From JAKFEW01 sp036675505 (lineage in GTDB: Bacteria; Cyanobacteriota; Sericytochromatia; S15B-MN24; JAQBPE01): a stretch of DNA of 64,000 nt. The stretch spans positions 62,001 to 126,000 of the forward strand of contig JAKFEW010000141.1 in the NCBI GenBank assembly GCA_036675505.1, read 5' to 3'. The notes beneath the pieces were generated by a model. That model ran no database searches and had not been told where the DNA came from. It saw only the letters and a list, made by a program, of their open reading frames with translations. Of this stretch, positions 44,231-52,804 are shown piece by piece. Position numbers and translations under genes: made by a program. How positions within the stretch are numbered: the stretch's first letter is position 1; every line of letters begins with the position of its first letter.

Positions 44231-45073
44231 CTACGTAAAGAGCTTCTTCAGCTTGTCGAAGATGCCGCTGCCCACTTCGAGGTTCATGAACGGCACATCC
44301 TCGCCGCGCAGGCGCCGCGAAACATTGATGTAGGCCTGGCCCGCCCGCGAGGACGGCTTGAGTACCGCCGGCTCGCCGCGGTTGGTCGAGGTGATGATCG
44401 ACTCGTCGTCCGGCACCACGCCGAGCAACTTGACGCTCGCGCCCAGGATGTCGAGCACGTCTTCGACGCTCATCATGTCGCCGCCCTTCACCATCGCCGG
44501 GCGGATGCGGTTGACGACCAGCCGGTTGGTGGTGATGCCCGCCGTCTCGAGGAAGCCGATCACGCGATCCGCGTCGCGCACCGACGAGACCTCGGGGTTG
44601 GTCACGATGATGGATTCCTGGGCGCCGGCGATGGCGTTCTTGAAGCCCTGCTCGATGCCCGCCGGGCAGTCGATCAGCACGTAGGTGAAATCCTGCCTGA
44701 GGTCATCGATGATGGCGAGCATCTGATCGGGCGTGATCGCGCTCTTGTCGCGCGTCTGGGCCGCCGGCAGGAACGCCAGGTTGGGCGAGCGCTTGTCCTT
44801 GATCAGCGCCTGCTTGAGCTTGGCGCGGCCTTCCACCACGTCGACCACGTTGTAGACGATGCGGTTCTCGAGGCCGAGCACGAGGTCGAGGTTGCGCAGG
44901 CCGATGTCCGCGTCGACGAGGGCGACCTTTTCGCCCATCGAGGCGAGGGCCATGCCGATGTTGGCCGTGGTCGTGGTCTTGCCCACGCCACCCTTGCCGG
45001 ACGTCACGACGATGACGCGCCCGGGAGCAGCCTGGGATTCGTTGGTCACGGTGGACCCGGTTTCCGACGACAT
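44231..45073 (-). CDS. minD: Septum site-determining ATPase MinD
   Basis: The 280-residue protein has a deviant Walker A GKGGVGKTTTTA (about 26-37), ALVDADIGLRNLDLVLGLE, switch TYVLIDCPAGIEQGF, and a C-terminal amphipathic membrane-targeting helix (GIFDKLKKLFT, 270-280). It recruits MinC to the membrane at poles. The first 16 residues (to QAAPG) are a low-complexity N-terminal addition. GGAGGCTG precedes the ATG. It sits between minC (25-base gap) and minE (17-base gap). Confidence 0.96.
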   Translation of the reverse strand: MSSETGSTVTNESQAAPGRVIVVTSGKGGVGKTTTTANIGMALASMGEKVALVDADIGLRNLDLVLGLENRIVYNVVDVVEGRAKLKQALIKDKRSPNLAFLPAAQTRDKSAITPDQMLAIIDDLRQDFTYVLIDCPAGIEQGFKNAIAGAQESIIVTNPEVSSVRDADRVIGFLETAGITTNRLVVNRIRPAMVKGGDMMSVEDVLDILGASVKLLGVVPDDESIITSTNRGEPAVLKPSSRAGQAYINVSRRLRGEDVPFMNLEVGSGIFDKLKKLFT

Positions 45074-45098
45074 GGTGGAATCAGCCTCCGTAAAGGTT

Positions 45099-45809
45099 CT
45101 AGGTCATTTCCCGCAGCGGGATGATGTGGATTTCCGATTCGCTGACCCGGGCCACCTCGGGGTACTTGGAGAGCGGCGGCGCGGCGGTGTCCGGGCTGCG
45201 CGCGATGTAGCCGGCGATGCGGATCTGGGTGGGGCGCAGGTTGATCGCGATGATCTGGCAGTCTTCGTCGCCCGCCGCGCCCGCGTGAGCCACGCCGCGC
45301 AGCGTGCCGAACACGATGATGTCGCCCGTCGCGATGACCTCCGCGCCGGGGTTCACGTCGCCGCAAATGACGATGGTGCCGTCGTGGCGGACGGACTGGC
45401 CCGAGCGGATCGTCTGGCGCAAATAGAGCGCGTTGTTCGGCGTCACCGCGGGCGCGTCCGAGGCGCCGAGGCCGGACACGATCTTGGCGCGCTCGGGCGC
45501 CATCGTGGGCTGGGACGCGGTGAGCGAGATGCCGCAAGCCTCGGCGGCGTTGCGCGCGGTCTCGTGCGTGCCGATCAGCGCGGCCGTCTCGAGCGCGAAG
45601 CGCGTGGTGAGGTGCTTGAGGAGCTTGCCGAGCTGCTCGGAGCTGACGGCCCGATCGCCGACGTCGAGCTGGGCCTTGGCGCCCGCGATCAGCCCCTGCG
45701 CGGCCGCGAGCTTCGTATCGAGCTCGCCGACGACCTTGTCCCACTCCTGGTCGTCGGGAAGGACCAGCAGGATCCCCTGGCGGACGCCTTTGATGGCGAC
45801 CTCACGCAT
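45099..45809 (-). CDS. minC: Septum formation inhibitor MinC
   Basis: The 236-residue protein has an N-terminal domain (1-105; VAIKGVRQGILLVLPDDQEWDKVVGELDTKL) and a C-terminal beta-helix domain (about 120-230) with the MinC core IRSGQSVRHDGTIVICGDVNPGAEVIATGDIIVFGTLRGVAHAG. MinC blocks FtsZ assembly near the poles. The ATG has GAGG nine bases upstream. The gap to mrdA is 119 bases with a possible -10 (TACAAT, 45916-45911), so minCDE-rodA may also have its own promoter. Confidence 0.94.
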   Translation of the reverse strand: MREVAIKGVRQGILLVLPDDQEWDKVVGELDTKLAAAQGLIAGAKAQLDVGDRAVSSEQLGKLLKHLTTRFALETAALIGTHETARNAAEACGISLTASQPTMAPERAKIVSGLGASDAPAVTPNNALYLRQTIRSGQSVRHDGTIVICGDVNPGAEVIATGDIIVFGTLRGVAHAGAAGDEDCQIIAINLRPTQIRIAGYIARSPDTAAPPLSKYPEVARVSESEIHIIPLREMT

Positions 45810-45928
45810 GGGCGTGGGCCTCAGGCGGGCAGGCGATTGTGAAAGAGAACACAGGGGGAACCTCGGACCGATGGACCTTTCGAGCCCTCTGGCTGCGGCG
45901 GATCCCCCACATTGTAGCGGGTCGGGCG

Positions 45929-47677
45929 TCAGTCCGCCATCTCGGACGGCCTGATCTTGCCCTCGCGCAGGCCGAAGTACTGGTCGAGCACCTTGCGGGC
46001 GATCGGCGCGGCGATCGAGCCGCCGTGGCCCGCGGCCTCGGCGAAGGTGCAGATGGCGATCGTCGGGTTCTTCTCGGGCCCGTAGCAGACGAACCAGCCA
46101 TGGGTCTTGGGCTTGCCGCTCTCGGCCGAGCCCGTCTTGCCGGCCATGCCCTTGCCGGGCAGGTCGACGACGGTGCCCGTGCCGCTCGAGACGACGAGCC
46201 GCAGGCCCTGGCGCAGAAGCTTGAGGTTCTGCGGCTTCCAGTTGCTGGTCTTGCGGAACTGCGCGCCCTTGCCGTCATCCACGATGCGCGGGACCGGCAC
46301 CTTGCCGCCAGTCGCGACCGTGCTGATCATGACGGCCGCCTGCAAGGGCGTGACGGACACGGCGCCCTGGCCGATCGCCACGTTCGCCGAGTCGCCCGGC
46401 CACCACTTGTCCTTCCAGACCCGGCGTTTCCACTCCGGGTCCGGGATCAGCCCCTCGCTCTCGCCGCCGAGGCGTACGCCCGTGAGCTCGCCGAGGCCGA
46501 ACTGGTGCGCGTGCTTCGCCATGGTCGCGCCGCCCATCTCGACGCCGAGCTGGTAGTAGACGGTGTCGATCGACCACTGGAGCGACTGCACGATGCCGAC
46601 GTTACCGAAGCCGCCCGGCTTCCAGTCGTGGAAGACCCGGTTGCCGACCTGCAGCGAGCCCGTCGAATGGAACCGGCGCCCGGCGGTGGCCCGGCCGGAC
46701 TCGAGGGCGGCGAGCGCCATCGCGACCTTGTAGACCGAGCCCGGCGGGTAGGCCGAGAGCGCGCGGTTCACGAAGGGGTACTTCATCTTCTGGAGCGCCT
46801 TCCACTCGTGGGGCTTCACGCGGCGCGAGAAGACGTTCGGGTCGTAGTAGGGCCGGCTCGCCATCGCGAGCACCTCGCCGGTCTGCGGGTTCATGGCGAC
46901 GACCGCGCCGATGTACTTGCCGTCCTCGAGCGCCTTCTCCGCGACCGCCTGGAGGTCGGCGTCGATGAACAGCTGCAAGTCCTTGCCGGGCACCGCCGGG
47001 ATCATGCCCATCATCTGCACGGGGCGGCCGCGCGAGTCGACCTCGACGCGCTGGTAGCCGTTGCGGCCGCGCAGGTGCTCGTCGAAGACGCGCTCGACGC
47101 CGGCCTTGCCGATCATGTCGCCCTGGCGCATGCCGCGGTCGGTGAAGCGGGCGAGCTCGCCTTCCGTGACCTCGCCGGTGTAACCGAGCACGTGGGCCGC
47201 GAGCGTGCCTTTGGGGTAGTAGCGGATCGTGTCGGGCTCGATCGAGACGCCCGGCAGGTCGGCCTGGTGCTCGGCGATCTTCGCGATCATGCGCTGGTCG
47301 ATGTCCGGCAGCAACTTGATCGGGTGCGGGCTCTGGTAGCCGAGCTTCTGCACCTTGCGGCGGATCTCGGTGGCGTCGACGTTGAGCAACTGCTTGAGCT
47401 TGTCGATCACCTCGTCGACCTGCTCGCGCTTCATCTTGATCGGGTAGAGCGCCAGGCTGTAGCTCAGGCGGTTGGAAGCCAGCATCCGCCCCTGGCGGTC
47501 GCGGATCACGCCGCGCGGCGCGAGCTGCGGGATGACGCGCAAGCGGTTGCCTTCGGCCAGCTTGAGGAAGCGGCCGCCTTCGTAGAGCTGCAGGTGGGCG
47601 AGCCGTGCCGCCAGCGCGCCGCCCATGAGCACGGCCACGACCATGACGGCGACGCCGCGAAGCGTGCGTTCTTCCAT
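45929..47677 (-). CDS. mrdA: Penicillin-binding protein 2 (elongation transpeptidase)
   Basis: The 582-residue protein has an N-terminal membrane anchor (VAVMVVAVLMGGALAARLA), a PBP dimer domain (about 45-215) and a transpeptidase domain. The transpeptidase has SVYK (S314, K317 in PPGSVYKV), S369-I-D (the S-x-D variant normal for PBP2) and KTG in GKGMAGKTGSAESG. It crosslinks peptidoglycan during side-wall growth with RodA and MreB. It follows mreD with a four-base gap and precedes the minC promoter gap. The length is normal (about 600). Confidence 0.95.
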   Translation of the reverse strand: MEERTLRGVAVMVVAVLMGGALAARLAHLQLYEGGRFLKLAEGNRLRVIPQLAPRGVIRDRQGRMLASNRLSYSLALYPIKMKREQVDEVIDKLKQLLNVDATEIRRKVQKLGYQSPHPIKLLPDIDQRMIAKIAEHQADLPGVSIEPDTIRYYPKGTLAAHVLGYTGEVTEGELARFTDRGMRQGDMIGKAGVERVFDEHLRGRNGYQRVEVDSRGRPVQMMGMIPAVPGKDLQLFIDADLQAVAEKALEDGKYIGAVVAMNPQTGEVLAMASRPYYDPNVFSRRVKPHEWKALQKMKYPFVNRALSAYPPGSVYKVAMALAALESGRATAGRRFHSTGSLQVGNRVFHDWKPGGFGNVGIVQSLQWSIDTVYYQLGVEMGGATMAKHAHQFGLGELTGVRLGGESEGLIPDPEWKRRVWKDKWWPGDSANVAIGQGAVSVTPLQAAVMISTVATGGKVPVPRIVDDGKGAQFRKTSNWKPQNLKLLRQGLRLVVSSGTGTVVDLPGKGMAGKTGSAESGKPKTHGWFVCYGPEKNPTIAICTFAEAAGHGGSIAAPIARKVLDQYFGLREGKIRPSEMAD

Positions 47678-47681
47678 ACCT

Positions 47682-48176
47682 TTACGTTTCCCGCGCTTCG
47701 GGGGGCGGCAAACGACCCAACCAGGCGTAGAGCAGCACGATCAGCACGGCGTTCGCGAGGCCGAGCGGCAGGGACTGGGCGGCGAAGTGGTCCCAGACCG
47801 CCGTGCGTCCCTGGGCGAACAGGTACAGGGCGACGAGCAGCCCCTCGCCGATCGTCCAGATCAGGCCGACGAGGGCCAGGCTGAGCGCGTCCAGGCGGTA
47901 GATCTGCGGCTGGGCCAGGCCGGCGACGAGTCCCGCGAGTCCCTTGGTCAACCCGTAGACGAGCCCGCCGCCGATCAGGAGGTCCTGGCCGGCGCCGGCG
48001 GCGAGGCCGAACCACACGCCGTGGCGCGGCCCGAGCAGCAGCCCGGCGAGGATCACGAGCGCGAGCGTCGGGTCGAGCCGCCAGTGGAAGTAGGGCAGCA
48101 CGGCGAGGTCGCTGGTCTGCCAGACCAGCGCGACGGGGATGAGCAGCCAGAGCGCCTGGACGAGCGTGATCGGCAT
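47682..48176 (-). CDS. mreD: Rod shape-determining protein MreD
   Basis: The 164-residue protein has five membrane spans and matches MreD in length, composition and place. It includes YFHWRLDPTLALVILAGLLLGPRHGVWFGLAAGAGQDL, whose G-x-x-x-G-x-x-x-D-x-L block is family-typical. MreD links MreC and PBP2 with the MreB cytoskeleton in the inner membrane. It starts four bases after mreC and ends four bases before mrdA, so translational coupling is likely. Confidence 0.92.
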   Translation of the reverse strand: MPITLVQALWLLIPVALVWQTSDLAVLPYFHWRLDPTLALVILAGLLLGPRHGVWFGLAAGAGQDLLIGGGLVYGLTKGLAGLVAGLAQPQIYRLDALSLALVGLIWTIGEGLLVALYLFAQGRTAVWDHFAAQSLPLGLANAVLIVLLYAWLGRLPPPEARET

Positions 48177-48180
48177 AGGC

Positions 48181-49173
48181 TCAGGGCGACTTGCGCGGCG
48201 ACGGCCGGGGGCCCGGCCTGGCCGTCGGCCTGGCGCCGGCTGCGCCGCCGGGACCTGCCGCGCCGCGAGCCTTGGCGCCGGCCGACGGACTCGGCTTGGG
48301 CTTCGGCGAGGGCGGCGGCGGCGGGGTCGGCACCGCCGTGAGGCCGGGCGGCAGGACGAGGATTTCCTCGAGCTTGTCGAGGTCGACCGCCGCGGCCACG
48401 CGCAGCTCGGGGAAGAGCAGCGCCTGCACCGGGGCGCCGGGGGCGCCTTTCTCGTTCTTGAGCCGCACGATCTTGCCGACCGGCAGGCCCTTGGGGATCG
48501 TGCCGCCGAAGCCGCTGGTGATGAGGCGATCGCCCATCTTCCATTTCTCGGGCTGCTCCATGTACCTGAGCGCCGGCCAGGCGTCGCCCTGGCCCTGCAT
48601 CACGCCAGCCGAGCGGGTGCGCGTGTTCAGCACGGACACCGAGCTCGCCGGGTCCGTCACCAGGGCCACGTTCGCCGTGTTCGACGAGACCGCGACCACG
48701 CGGCCGATCAGGCCACGGCGCGTGACGGCGACGCCGTTCAGCCTCACGCCGCCCGCGCTGCCCACGTCGAGCACGAGGCGCTGGTGCCAGTTGTCGGGGT
48801 TGCGCCCGATCACGCGCGCGATGATCGGCTCGACGTCGGGCGGCATCTGCATCTTCAACAGCTCATGGAGCCGGGCGTTCTCGGCGTATTGCTCGCCATA
48901 GGCGCTGCTCTGCGACTCCAGCTCTTCGACGCGCTGGCGCAGCACGTGGTTGTCGGCTTCGAGCGTCTGCAGCGCCTTCACGCGGTCGACCGAGCGGTTC
49001 CAGGCGCCGGTCACGTGCTCGACCGCGCCGAGCACCGGCGCGAAGATCTCGTTGAGGACCATCGTGCGGCCGGACGCCCAGCTCACGGCCACGGCCGCCC
49101 CGAGCAAAGCGGCCAGGAAGAATGCCTCGCGAAACGGGAGCCTGCGTTGGGGGGCGCGCTTGTGGGACTGCAT
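48181..49173 (-). CDS. mreC: Rod shape-determining protein MreC
   Basis: The ATG at 49173 was chosen as the first start downstream of mreB and before the membrane span (REAFFLAALLGAAVAVSWASG). The 330-residue protein has a coiled coil (about 55-95) and two beta barrel domains (VIARVIGRNPDNWHQRLVLDVGSAGGVRLNG is conserved). A Pro/Ala-rich tail of 70 residues follows. MreC is a periplasmic scaffold that activates PBP2-RodA. It lies between mreB (19-base gap) and mreD (four-base gap). A longer frame to 49359 runs into mreB and is not used. Confidence 0.93.
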   Translation of the reverse strand: MQSHKRAPQRRLPFREAFFLAALLGAAVAVSWASGRTMVLNEIFAPVLGAVEHVTGAWNRSVDRVKALQTLEADNHVLRQRVEELESQSSAYGEQYAENARLHELLKMQMPPDVEPIIARVIGRNPDNWHQRLVLDVGSAGGVRLNGVAVTRRGLIGRVVAVSSNTANVALVTDPASSVSVLNTRTRSAGVMQGQGDAWPALRYMEQPEKWKMGDRLITSGFGGTIPKGLPVGKIVRLKNEKGAPGAPVQALLFPELRVAAAVDLDKLEEILVLPPGLTAVPTPPPPPSPKPKPSPSAGAKARGAAGPGGAAGARPTARPGPRPSPRKSP

Positions 49174-49192
49174 GCCGGTTCCGGCGAGCCCC

Positions 49193-50230
49193 CTAGTGCT
49201 CCGAGCCGGAGCCGAGCACGCGCTTGAGGGTCTCGAAGTCCTCGAGCACCTTGCCCGTCCCCAGGACGACACAGGACAGCGGGTCGTCGGCGATGTGCAC
49301 AGGCACCTCGGTGTCGTGGCTGATGAGCTCGTCGAGGCCTTGCAAGAGGGCGCCGCCACCCGCGAGCACGATGCCGCGGTCGATAATGTCGGCCGCGAGC
49401 TCGGGCGGGCACTTCTCGAGGGTGTCGCGCACGGCCTCGACGATCGTGTTGACCGGCTCGAGCAGCGCCTCGCGGATCTCGTTGCTGGTGATCGTGACCG
49501 TGCGCGGCAGGCCGGACACCTGGTTGAGGCCGCGCACCTCCATCTTGAGCTCCTCGAGGAGCGGGTAGGCCGAGCCGAGGCGGATCTTGATCTCCTCGGC
49601 GGTGCGCTCGCCGATGCTCAGGTTGTGGACCTTCTTCATGTACTGGGCGACCGCGTCCGAGAGCTCGTCGCCCGCGATGCGGACGGATTTGCTGACGACG
49701 ATGCCGCCGAGCGAGATGACGGCCACTTCGGTGGTGCCGCCGCCGATGTCGACGATCATCGAGCCCATCGGCTCCGAGACCGGCAGGCCGGCGCCGATCG
49801 CCGCCGCCATCGGCTCCTCGATCAGGTACACCTCGCGGGCGCCGGCTTGCAGCGCGGCGTCCATGACGGCGCGGCGCTCGACGCCGGTGACGCCGGAAGG
49901 GATGCCGATGACCATGCGCGGGCGGAAGACGCCCTGGCGCTCGTGCACCTTCGTGATGAAGTGCTTGAGCATCACCTCGGCGACCTCGAAGTCCGCGATG
50001 ACGCCGTCCATCAGCGGCCGGATGGCCACGATGTTGCCCGGCGTACGGCCGAGCATCTGCTTCGCCTCTTCGCCGACCGCGAGGGCCACGTTGCGCTGGC
50101 CTTGCAAGATCGCCACGACGGACGGTTCGCGCAGGACGATGCCCTTGCCGCGCACGAACACGAGCGTGTTGGCGGTGCCGAGGTCGATGCCCATGTCGCG
50201 GGAGAAACGGCCAAGGAGGCTGCTGAACAC
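49193..50230 (-). CDS. mreB: Rod shape-determining actin homolog MreB
   Basis: The GTG at 50230 gives MFSSLLGRFSRDMGIDLGTANTLVF, which matches the standard MreB N-terminus; an in-frame GTG further out would extend into the promoter region. The 345-residue protein has the actin-fold phosphate loops (DLGTANT; IVDIGGGTTEVAVISLGG), EEPMAAAIGAGLPV and GIVLAGGGALLQGLD. It forms membrane filaments that orient cell-wall synthesis. It is first gene of the mreBCD-mrdA operon, behind the promoter at 50301-50330. The ribosome binding site is weak (GGAAAG at 13 bases). Confidence 0.95.
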   Translation of the reverse strand: MFSSLLGRFSRDMGIDLGTANTLVFVRGKGIVLREPSVVAILQGQRNVALAVGEEAKQMLGRTPGNIVAIRPLMDGVIADFEVAEVMLKHFITKVHERQGVFRPRMVIGIPSGVTGVERRAVMDAALQAGAREVYLIEEPMAAAIGAGLPVSEPMGSMIVDIGGGTTEVAVISLGGIVVSKSVRIAGDELSDAVAQYMKKVHNLSIGERTAEEIKIRLGSAYPLLEELKMEVRGLNQVSGLPRTVTITSNEIREALLEPVNTIVEAVRDTLEKCPPELAADIIDRGIVLAGGGALLQGLDELISHDTEVPVHIADDPLSCVVLGTGKVLEDFETLKRVLGSGSEH

Positions 50231-50300
50231 GATGACGACTCGCTTTCCAGGTGAATTCGAGGTGACGGCGCGGCGATAGGACCCCGAGGGGTCGCCCCGT

Positions 50301-50330
50301 ATTATGCGCCCTCGTGGCGAATCCGTCCAA
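50301..50330 (-). promoter_or_regulatory. Promoter of the mreBCD operon
   Basis: On the minus strand TTGGAC (50330-50325), an 18-base spacer and CATAAT (50306-50301) predict a start near 50294. The -35 box is flanked by GAATCC (50319-50324) and GGATTC (50337-50342), an inverted repeat that might be a regulator site. A GACCCC hairpin (50280-50293) begins the leader. Confidence 0.6.
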
Positions 50331-50398
50331 GTGGTAGGATTCACATCCTTGCGCGCTGTGGTCGGCCGCCCCCCCGAGCGGGTCCGCGACCGCTTCGC

Positions 50399-51106
50399 TC
50401 AGCCCTGACCCCGCCAGAGCCCGGTCGTCTCGCGCAGCGACACGTAGCGTCCCGCGCCGATCACGACGTGGTCGAGCACGACCAGGCCGAGCACCTCGGC
50501 GGCGTCGAGCAGGCGGCGCGTGAGCACGTGGTCTTCCGGGCTCGGCGTCGGATCGCCCGACGGGTGGTTGTGGGCGAGCAGCACGGCGGCCGCGCTGCGC
50601 CTGATCGCGGGCTTGAACACCTCGCGCGGATGCACGATCGTCGCATCCAACGTGCCGATCGCCACGACCTCCACGCTGAGCACGGCATGTTTGCGGTTGA
50701 GCAGCACCACCACGAACCGCTCACGGTCGAGGCCTTCCAGTCGCGGGGCGAGCAGGCGCCAGGCGTCATCGGCCGAGCCGATCGTGGCCGGGCCCGGGCC
50801 CGCGCGCTCGGCGAGCCGGCGGCCCAGCTCGCGGGCCGCGAGGAGCCGCCCGACCTTGGCGGGGCCCAGGCCCGGGAGCTCGGCGAGCTCGCCGGCGGGC
50901 GCTGACGCCAGGCCGCGCAGGCCGGTGGGCTCGTGCTCGCCCGCGAACCGCGCCAGCAACGACTCGGCGAGGGCGAGGGCCGAGCGCTTGCCGTCGCCGG
51001 TGCCGAGCAGCAGCGCGACGAGCTCGGCGGCAGACAGCACTTCCGGGCCGACGGCGGCGAGGCGCTCGCGCGGTCGGCTGGCGGGGGACAGGTCGGTGAT
51101 GCGCAT
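50399..51106 (-). CDS. radC: RadC family protein (JAB/MPN metalloprotein)
   Basis: The ATG at 51106 follows GGAGGAGGC. The 235-residue protein has an N-terminal helix-hairpin-helix-like region (AELPGLGPAKVGRLLAA) and a C-terminal JAB domain with LLAHNHPSGDPTPSPED (H179, H181, D192-like metal site). Family members are called DNA repair RadC, but their biochemical role is still debated. Place upstream of mreB is conserved in many Terrabacteria. Here the two plus-strand genes at 51354-52018 separate it from maf. Confidence 0.95.
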   Translation of the reverse strand: MRITDLSPASRPRERLAAVGPEVLSAAELVALLLGTGDGKRSALALAESLLARFAGEHEPTGLRGLASAPAGELAELPGLGPAKVGRLLAARELGRRLAERAGPGPATIGSADDAWRLLAPRLEGLDRERFVVVLLNRKHAVLSVEVVAIGTLDATIVHPREVFKPAIRRSAAAVLLAHNHPSGDPTPSPEDHVLTRRLLDAAEVLGLVVLDHVVIGAGRYVSLRETTGLWRGQG

Positions 51107-51353
51107 GGGGAGCCTCCTCCTCTTGGCATCGGCCGGCGCGGGGCCGCGGATTCTTATCCCGGGGCTAAGACCGTCCCGGGTGCCGGGTTGCCAGGGCGGG
51201 CACCTGGGTTGTATCGGCGTTGTATCCGATCGCCGATCGGCTGGGCGATCGACCCGCATGGCGCCTGCCGACACCGTAATCCCAACTTAACCACCAGACC
51301 GCGTGGTTGAGCCGGGCGGGCGCTAACGTGGGTCGTACGGAGGACCTCGATCC

Positions 51354-51770
51354 ATGACCAACGCCTTCTTCGATCATATCGGCCGGTTGTCGCTCGCCGG
51401 CTTCGCGAGCATCTGGTTGCTCGGCGGCTGCGCGACGCCCCTCGTCCCGCTGGCCGCGAGCCAGCCCGGCGGGCTCCAGGCCCTCGACGTCGTCGTGCGC
51501 ACGTCGGCAGGGCCGCGCGCGGGCTACGTGGTCACCGTCACGAACTTCATCACCGGCGCCACGCTGCCGCGGATGGACAGGGCCCCCGCTTCCGGCGAGA
51601 CCGTGGTCGCGGCGGACCTGCCCGAGACGGATGCCCACGGGCACTGCCGGCTCTGGCTGGCCGGCGTCGCGCCCGGGACGGTCCTCAAGGTCGCCGCGGC
51701 CGGCGAAGGCGCAGTGCTCAAGGCGACCGTGGCCTTCGCGCCGGCCGAGGTGGCGCTGCTGGAGCCGTAG
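51354..51770 (+). CDS. Hypothetical lipoprotein, beta-rich
   Basis: The ATG has CGGAGG 10 bases upstream. The signal is MTNAFFDHIGRLSLAGFASIWLLGGC with the lipobox LLGGC (Cys about 26). The 110-residue mature part looks like a single Ig or carboxypeptidase-regulatory-like beta sandwich (ALDVVVRTSAGPRAGYVVTVTN; TDAHGHCRLWLAGVAPGTVLKVAA), which in other proteins is a stalk or binding module. It interrupts the otherwise conserved maf-radC spacing on the opposite strand, so it may be a lineage insertion. No partner is recognised. Confidence 0.6.
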   Translation: MTNAFFDHIGRLSLAGFASIWLLGGCATPLVPLAASQPGGLQALDVVVRTSAGPRAGYVVTVTNFITGATLPRMDRAPASGETVVAADLPETDAHGHCRLWLAGVAPGTVLKVAAAGEGAVLKATVAFAPAEVALLEP

Positions 51771-51868
51771 CTCGGGCGAACGGGCTCAACATTTTCGTAA
51801 CAAGGCGGCAACCTGGTGGCCATCTTCCCGCTCTACCCTCGGTTGTGGGGATCAGGGGAGGATTGGCC

Positions 51869-52018
51869 ATGTTGCTTTTGGGCGCAGCGCTCGCCGCCTG
51901 GTGGGGCGGGAGCTTCCTGTTCATGTGGGGCCTGTGCGTCGCGGCGTCGGGCCGCGCGATCGCCGAGCCGGCATCGGTGGCGCTGCTCGGGGACGAAAGT
52001 CCGCTGTTGGCGTCCTGA
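51869..52018 (+). CDS. 49-residue membrane peptide
   Basis: ATG at 51869 runs to TGA at 52016-52018. AGGGGAGGATT upstream is a good ribosome binding site. The peptide has a hydrophobic N-terminal half (LLLGAALAAWWGGSFLFMWGLCVAA) with three Trp and a polar acidic C-terminal half. It is probably a single-pass inner-membrane peptide. It is 98 bases from the preceding lipoprotein and 39 bases from the convergent maf stop. Its function is unknown. Confidence 0.5.
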   Translation: MLLLGAALAAWWGGSFLFMWGLCVAASGRAIAEPASVALLGDESPLLAS

Positions 52019-52056
52019 CGCCCGCCGGGCTCGTTACCTGCCTGGTCGCCAAGGGC

Positions 52057-52656
52057 TCATAGCAGGCCCCAGCCCAGCTCGCGCCACGCCGCGTCAACGC
52101 TCGGCAGCGGCAGGCCGACGATGTTGGTGTAGTCGCCCTTGATCTGCGCGACCAGCAGCGAGCCGATCGCCTGGATCGCGTAGCTGCCGGCCTTGTCCAT
52201 CGGTTCGCCGGTGTCGATGTAGGCCTCGATCTCCTCCGGGCTCATCGGCCGGATGTAGACCTCGCTGGTGGCGTGCCCCACCACGCGGCGGCCCTCGCGC
52301 GGCGCGAGCAGGGCGTAGCCCGTGTAGACCACGTGCCAGGCGCCCGCGAGCATGCTCAGCATGCGGTGCGCGTCGCGCCGGTCGACGGGCTTGTTCAGGA
52401 TCTCACCCGCAAGCACCACCGTCGTGTCGGCGCCGAGCACCAGGTCGGCGTCCGGGTGGCGGCCCGCCACTTCTTCGGCCTTCACGGTCGCGAGGCGCTC
52501 GACCAACTCGGCCGGGGAGATCCCTGGCTCGAAGGATTCGTCCGCGCCGCTCGCGTCCACGATCGGCGTGAAGCCGAGCTGTGAGAGGAGCATCGAACGG
52601 CGTGGCGACGCGGATGCGAGGATGAACTTGGCCTGGCGGAGGTCGCGGAGAATCAT
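52057..52656 (-). CDS. maf: Maf-type nucleoside triphosphate pyrophosphatase
   Basis: The 199-residue protein (from the ATG at 52656; the alternative GTG is nine bases upstream) has the Maf motif ILASASPRRSMLLSQLGF, then DLVLGADTTVVLAGEILNKP and GSYAIQAIGSLLVAQIKGDYTNIVGLPL. These correspond to the phosphate-binding S-x-S-x-R-R, the D-T/E metal motif and the C-terminal GxYxIQG block. The family hydrolyses dTTP, UTP or modified nucleotides and is tied to septum formation. It is the first member of the maf-radC-mre order. Its promoter overlaps the divergent gene. Confidence 0.95.
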   Translation of the reverse strand: MILRDLRQAKFILASASPRRSMLLSQLGFTPIVDASGADESFEPGISPAELVERLATVKAEEVAGRHPDADLVLGADTTVVLAGEILNKPVDRRDAHRMLSMLAGAWHVVYTGYALLAPREGRRVVGHATSEVYIRPMSPEEIEAYIDTGEPMDKAGSYAIQAIGSLLVAQIKGDYTNIVGLPLPSVDAAWRELGWGLL

Positions 52657-52716
52657 GGCACACACTATAGCGACCGCCTGCGGCGCTGTCTACCAAGAGC
52701 CAGGCAGGATCCGCGT

Positions 52717-52745
52717 TTGAGGCATCTTAACACCTTAGTTATACC
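52717..52745 (+). promoter_or_regulatory. Promoter for the LRV protein
   Basis: TTGAGG (52717-52722), a 17-base spacer and TATACC (52740-52745) lie in an AT-rich gap, about 60 bases upstream of the ATG at 52805. Confidence 0.5.
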
Positions 52746-52804
52746 TTAACGCAAGTCAAAGCCAAATCGCGGCTATAACTGATTTAAGAAATGGTGAAGC
52801 CGCT

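Noticed and set aside
51165..51644. Minus-strand frame before radC
   Set aside because: It overlaps the lipoprotein gene antisense, has no ribosome binding site and no domain.
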